Source of the DNA: Acidilobaceae archaeon
Lineage (GTDB): Archaea; Thermoproteota; Thermoprotei_A; Sulfolobales; Acidilobaceae
Reading direction: 5' to 3'
Assembly: GCA_027039295.1 (NCBI GenBank)
Contig: JALWEW010000096.1
Span: 1 to 8,594, forward strand
Length of the DNA: 8,594 nucleotides
Positions 5,739 to 8,594 of the stretch are shown here, piece by piece. The translations under genes and the position numbers were made by a program. The notes under the pieces are model-generated. The model worked only from the letters and a program-made list of their open reading frames with translations. It was not told the DNA's origin and made no database searches. Position 1 is the first letter of the stretch. Each line of letters starts with the position of its first letter.

Positions 5739-6254
5739 TTACTCTTTGAGCTTCTTGATGATGACGCGAGTCGGCAGGGGGAGCTTGCTGCCGCCCCTCC
5801 TCAGGGCCTCCTTTACGTGCTCTGCGTCCTTCTCGCGTGCCCATACCTCTAGGACGACGTGGCCTGGGTAGACCCTGGCAGCCGTGCCGACAGGCTTGCC
5901 GAAGGCCTGCCTCATTCCCTCCTGGAGACGGTCTGCGCCGGCGAACGCCATCATCTTATTCTCGCGTAGTACATGGTGGGGGTATACCCTCACGCGGAAG
6001 TAAAAGTTGGCGTCGCCTACACTTGTTGAGAGATACTTGTTAACGGCCACTCTAGCCGCCTCGAGAGCGTTATGGCGTATCTGCCCGGCCTCCAGCACTA
6101 TGAGTTCTCCCTTTATCTCGGCCTCCTCCATCATAGCCCGGTTTCCCATCTCGAATTTCGTTATCTTCGGCTGTGGTATACCGTGGATGTACTCCTTCCT
6201 AGTGTAGGGCGGGCCCGAGAAGTGCGTGTAGCACCTGGCAGGCCTCAGAGGCAC
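5739..6254 (-). CDS. rpl10e: 50S ribosomal protein L10e (uL16)
   Basis: Large-subunit protein at the base of the central protuberance, near the A-site tRNA elbow and peptidyl transferase centre; late assembly of its relatives licenses the subunit. The 171 residues start (M)PLRPARCY, then PPYTRKEYI (15-23), PQPKITKFEMGN (27-38), the loop region around VYPHHVLRENKMMAFAGADR, and GMRQAFGKPVGTAARV, all typical of the archaeal protein. The frame continues 21 codons further upstream to an ATG at 6317, but the family begins with MPLRPARCY, so GTG at 6254 is the start; GGGGA lies about 7 nt before it. The upstream 21 codons instead contain a TATA-like element. A 59-nt gap separates it from the Trm14-like gene, the widest in the upper half of the window, so it probably heads its own transcription unit. 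Confidence 0.96.
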   Translation of the reverse strand: MPLRPARCYTHFSGPPYTRKEYIHGIPQPKITKFEMGNRAMMEEAEIKGELIVLEAGQIRHNALEAARVAVNKYLSTSVGDANFYFRVRVYPHHVLRENKMMAFAGADRLQEGMRQAFGKPVGTAARVYPGHVVLEVWAREKDAEHVKEALRRGGSKLPLPTRVIIKKLKE

Positions 6255-6291
6255 CCTCCAGTCCCCGTAGAGGGTCCGGCTCGCCTGGAGG

Positions 6292-6297
6292 CTTAAA
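6292..6297 (-). promoter_or_regulatory. Candidate TATA box of the L10e-dph2 unit
   Basis: TTTAAG on the minus strand in CCATTTAAGCC, 37 nt before the GTG start of L10e and just after the Trm14-like stop. Expected transcription start is near 6267, leaving a leader of about 13 nt. ATACCA upstream is only partly BRE-like. A strong promoter here would fit the high demand for a ribosomal protein. Confidence 0.45.
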
Positions 6298-6313
6298 TGG
6301 TATATGGAGCGTC

Positions 6314-7384
6314 TCACGTGTCCCTCTCTAGAACGATTATGGAGACCCAGAGGTCCCCATGCCTAACCCTCCTGACGTGGGTTATCCTGAAGCCCGCCTC
6401 CCTTGCTCTCCTGCTGGTATACTCTGCCTCCGTAGTGATTATCGCGGCCCTCCCCCCGGAGCGCAGGGCCCTGTAGAGGGCCCCTATGAAGCTCCTGTAG
6501 AGAGACCTCACGCTTCTAGGGTCCCCAAGCCTGAGGCCGTAGGGTGGGTTAGTCACTACAACATCTATGGAACCCTCCCCCAGGATCTTATCCACCTCCC
6601 TAGCGTCCCCCGTGATGAATTCGATCCTCCCCCTGACCCTCGCGGCCTCGGCGTTCATCAGGGCCCCACGCACATGGCGGGGGTTCTTGTCCATGCAGAC
6701 TATGCGTGACGTAGGGTACAGGTAAGCGGCCTCGATGGCCACGGTGCCGCCCCCGCACATGGGGTCGGCTATCACCTCGCCGTCCCGCGCGGATGCTAGG
6801 CGGAGCATCACGTACGCGAGAGTAGGCTTCAGGGCCGCCGGGTGGTCGTACACGCGCACGCCCCTACGATGGAGGGAGCGCTCGCCCGTGAGTGATACGC
6901 CGAAGTAGAGTTTATCCTCTATAACGTCGAGTTCCAGTACCACCGACGGAGCCTCTAGCCTGACCTCGGGGTCGAAGCCCCTCTTACTGCGGACCGCGGC
7001 CCTCACCGCGTCGCCGGCTACGCGTGCTAGGTCTAGCGAGGTGAATTCGTGGTCACCCGTTCTGACGACCCTCACAGCGAATGTTCCCCCGAGAGGTACT
7101 ATGTCGGAGACGGGGCTCTCGAGTATGGCGTCCCTAACGATATCTAGGCTCTCTCTCCGAGGGGTTATACCATCACGCATCGATAGCAGCAGTGCTGCTG
7201 AGTGTATGCTCCTCATCGAGTATACTCTTTCCATGAAGCCTTCCGGTACCTCGGCGACGACCCTGCCATGGCCCTTACGGGTCTCGATGATGTTAGCCGC
7301 GTACAACTCCTCTAGGGCCTCCTCTGCAATAAGGTCCTCTGTTCCAGGGTTGCCTCTCAGGAGCACGACCGCCTTACCAGTCAA
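6314..7384 (-). CDS. trm14: THUMP-domain tRNA guanine N2-methyltransferase, Trm14/TrmN type
   Basis: Predicted to make N2-methylguanosine at position 6 in the tRNA acceptor stem. The 356-residue protein has an N-terminal part with a THUMP RNA-binding domain (about 50-165), then the linker SLHRRGVRVYDHPAALKPTLA (170-190, seen here in pieces) common to Trm14/RlmL enzymes, and a class I SAM domain: motif I ADPMCGGGT (206-214), VCMDKNP (229-235), GDAREV and catalytic NPPYGLRLGD (279-288). NPPY fits Trm14, whereas archaeal Trm-G10 enzymes carry DPPY, so G10 methylation is less likely. Start is TTG at 7384, interlocked with the trmJ stop in a 4-nt overlap, so translation is coupled. Substrate position is inferred from family, not seen. 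Confidence 0.85.
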   Translation of the reverse strand: MTGKAVVLLRGNPGTEDLIAEEALEELYAANIIETRKGHGRVVAEVPEGFMERVYSMRSIHSAALLLSMRDGITPRRESLDIVRDAILESPVSDIVPLGGTFAVRVVRTGDHEFTSLDLARVAGDAVRAAVRSKRGFDPEVRLEAPSVVLELDVIEDKLYFGVSLTGERSLHRRGVRVYDHPAALKPTLAYVMLRLASARDGEVIADPMCGGGTVAIEAAYLYPTSRIVCMDKNPRHVRGALMNAEAARVRGRIEFITGDAREVDKILGEGSIDVVVTNPPYGLRLGDPRSVRSLYRSFIGALYRALRSGGRAAIITTEAEYTSRRAREAGFRITHVRRVRHGDLWVSIIVLERDT

Positions 7385-8085
7385 TCCCCCCGCACCAGCC
7401 TCCCCGCCAGCCTGGAGAATAGAAATAGCAGGGCGTCCACCTCTTCCCTGCTAGCCCCCGAACGCTCTATAACGTTTCGGATAGCCCTGAGTACGTGGTC
7501 GCGCCTGGTGGGTGCCACCTCCCCTGCTAGGAGGGAGGCGTACTTGTAGAGGAGTGCTAGGCGCTGCTCGTCAGGCCTCACACGGGGCTCCCAGGGCCTA
7601 GCGGCGCTCAGGATCCTAGCTTTGTAGAGTTCATATAACAATATAGCCGTTGCATTGGACAAGTTCAACGCCCTGTACTTCTCACTGGTGGGTATGGTCA
7701 CGAGGACGCCACACTTACTTATCTCCTCCCTCGTGAGCCCAGTGCTCTCGCGGCCCATAACCAGGGCCACAAGCTCCTCCTCGAGGGCCCTGGCCGCGAA
7801 CTCCCAGGGCGACATGGCCACCCTCAGCACGTCCCTGCCCGTGGAGGCATGGGCGCTCGTACAGGCAGCCAGTGAGGCGCCCCTTATGGCCTCGTCTAGG
7901 GAGTCAACTACAATGGCCTCTTCGAGCCTATGGGCTGCTCTTGCTGCATACCTGCTCGCCTCGGCTAGATCGGCTCTGGGTGAGACTAGGTAGAATTCGT
8001 CAACGTCGAAGTTGTCGAGTAGCCTAGCTATAAAGCCTAAGTTGACGGGTCCCTCTACCCCGACGAGCACTATTCTGACACGCAA
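7381..8085 (-). CDS. trmJ: tRNA 2'-O-methyltransferase TrmJ (SPOUT family)
   Basis: SpoU/TrmD-superfamily enzyme that methylates the ribose 2'-OH of tRNA nucleotide 32 in the anticodon loop; the Sulfolobus enzyme prefers cytidine. The 234 residues contain motif 1 EGPVNLGFIARLLDNF (11-26) with the RNA-contacting Asn-Arg region, motif 2 LVMGRESTGLTREEI (108-122) and motif 3 YRALNLSNATAILLYELY (137-154), which together form the trefoil-knotted SAM site. The C-terminal 75 residues form the helical extension that stabilises the TrmJ dimer. Start is TTG at 8085, overlapping the upstream methyltransferase by 16 nt; GGAGGG directly precedes it, so spacing is short, but no other start keeps motif 1 intact. 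It is coupled by a 4-nt overlap to the Trm14-like gene, giving a tRNA-modification pair. Confidence 0.92.
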   Translation of the reverse strand: MRVRIVLVGVEGPVNLGFIARLLDNFDVDEFYLVSPRADLAEASRYAARAAHRLEEAIVVDSLDEAIRGASLAACTSAHASTGRDVLRVAMSPWEFAARALEEELVALVMGRESTGLTREEISKCGVLVTIPTSEKYRALNLSNATAILLYELYKARILSAARPWEPRVRPDEQRLALLYKYASLLAGEVAPTRRDHVLRAIRNVIERSGASREEVDALLFLFSRLAGRLVRGD

Positions 8086-8594
8086 CCCTCCAATGCCCCC
8101 CTCTTAATAGCCGCCACTCCTATGAGCTTCTCAAAGAAGAAGGGGGCGATCCTGCGTAGGACGACTCTGAACCCCCTCTCCTCGAGGCATGCCTCCAGGT
8201 TAACGGGGGAGAGACTGGAGTACACAGCCACCACGGCGAGCGCGGAGAAGCGGGTGGCCTCTAAGCACATGAGACGCATCGCCTCCGGGTCCCGTATGGC
8301 CCTCAGAAGCCAGCCCCCACACTCGCTAGCGAGTAGCTCATCGAACTCCCCGGGGGGTAGGTATGGTGGGTTGAACACGGCTAGATCGGCCCTATGTATA
8401 CATTGGCCGGCGTTACAGTGAACAACCAAGCACTGGGGGAGGCCTGAGAGGGTCTTAGCCGAGGCAGCGACAGCGTACGGTGATAAGTCAACGGCCACTA
8501 TCCTAGCTGTCTTGAAGATGCCTGATAGCTCCCTCGAGGCTATACCAGAACCCGAGCCCACCTCCACGATAGAGTGCACCCTGCAGGTAAGTAC
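8070..8594 (-). CDS. HemK/Mtq2-like methyltransferase, N-terminus cut by window edge
   Basis: Class I methyltransferase of the HemK/Mtq2 group, whose best known members methylate the glutamine of the GGQ motif in class I release factors. Counting from the window edge, 174 residues are visible: SAM motif VEVGSGSG (10-17), VAVDLSPYAV (33-42, acidic strand-2 end), catalytic NPPYLP (75-80), GGWLLRAI region (93-100) and the C-terminal PFFFEKLIGVAAIKR, where FFE-L and hydrophobic end match HemK/Mtq2 proteins. The frame is open through the edge, and the family has about 25-40 residues before motif I, so a GTG at 8579 is probably not the start. Eukaryotic and some archaeal Mtq2 need the zinc protein Trm112. 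The stop overlaps trmJ by 16 nt. Release factor aRF1 is the likely target; lysine or nucleic acid substrates are possible alternatives. Confidence 0.82.
   Translation of the reverse strand, partial: VLTCRVHSIVEVGSGSGIASRELSGIFKTARIVAVDLSPYAVAASAKTLSGLPQCLVVHCNAGQCIHRADLAVFNPPYLPPGEFDELLASECGGWLLRAIRDPEAMRLMCLEATRFSALAVVAVYSSLSPVNLEACLEERGFRVVLRRIAPFFFEKLIGVAAIKRGALEGCVSE

Noticed and set aside
5756..5761. TGATGA on the plus strand as the C box of a C/D guide RNA
   Set aside because: It is antisense to Ile codons of L10e, and no matching D box or terminal stem was seen at a suitable distance.
5716..5844. In-frame N-terminal extension of Dph2 by 43 codons
   Set aside because: It lies mostly inside L10e, has an Arg/Gly/Pro-rich shadow composition and no family similarity; GAGGAGG before TTG 5715 explains the true start.
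6255..6317. In-frame extension of L10e by 21 codons to an ATG
   Set aside because: Archaeal L10e begins MPLRPARCY, which matches GTG 6254; the extra stretch contains a TATA-like element instead.
6359..6709. Plus-strand open frame of 116 codons
   Set aside because: Antisense to the catalytic domain of the Trm14-like gene, whose motifs prove the other strand codes; the frame is proline-rich shadow sequence.
6314..7384. Assignment of the THUMP methyltransferase as the archaeal G10 enzyme (Trm-G10)
   Set aside because: The catalytic motif is NPPY, not the DPPY of that group, and the linker before the SAM domain fits Trm14/RlmL-like proteins.
7041..7454. Plus-strand open frame of 137 codons
   Set aside because: Antisense to the trmJ/trm14 junction; serine/leucine-rich composition is typical of a shadow of a coding strand.
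8122..8421. Plus-strand open frame of 99 codons
   Set aside because: Complementary to the HemK/Mtq2-like gene including its NPPYLP codons; no support of its own.
8070..8579. Complete HemK/Mtq2-like gene starting at GTG 8579
   Set aside because: The SAM motif would then begin only about five residues from the start, and the frame remains open to the window edge, so the gene is more likely truncated.

Overview
The window is a dense, single-direction block of archaeal information-processing genes. Thirteen genes are recognised and all lie on the minus strand, so transcription runs from position 8594 towards 1. The family set (heteromer-type PCNA, PriS, TFS, RpoL, exosome Csl4, Dph2, L10e, archaeal TrmJ) is archaeal. 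The PriS form (FAFQPWGS near the start, TGHRGFH, CxxC after it), the many TTG/GTG starts, frequent AGG/ATA/CTA codons and GC-rich overlapping genes point to a hyperthermophilic crenarchaeote (Thermoproteota), perhaps a Desulfurococcales-type organism. The species is not identified.

Layout in transcription order: (1) 8594-6314, an RNA/protein methylation block: a HemK/Mtq2-like methyltransferase cut by the window edge, TrmJ (tRNA 2'-O-methylation) and a THUMP methyltransferase of the Trm14 type, coupled by overlaps of 16 and 4 nt. (2) 6254-3412, a translation and RNA-decay block with its own probable promoter: ribosomal protein L10e, Dph2 (diphthamide on aEF2), a METTL5-like RNA methyltransferase and exosome subunit Csl4. 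(3) 3356-1554, a transcription block: an uncharacterised two-domain protein (possibly DUF2067), RNA polymerase subunit RpoL, a small cysteine-rich unknown protein, cleavage factor TFS and a 74-residue unknown protein. (4) 1451-1, a replication block: sliding clamp PCNA and the primase catalytic subunit PriS (C-terminus outside the window), preceded by a 102-nt intergenic region with a candidate TATA box inside a 19-bp quasi-palindrome.

Together the genes cover tRNA, rRNA and translation-factor modification, ribosome assembly, RNA turnover, transcription elongation and DNA replication. Most junctions overlap or are under 50 nt; the two widest (59 nt before L10e and 102 nt before PCNA) each carry the same TTTAAG hexamer about 40 nt before the start codon.

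No mobile element, CRISPR array, tRNA or rRNA gene was seen. The least understood parts are the two small unknown proteins flanking TFS, the DUF2067-like protein before RpoL and the palindromic region before PCNA. Three of the four methyltransferases belong to families whose eukaryotic relatives need the activator TRMT112.
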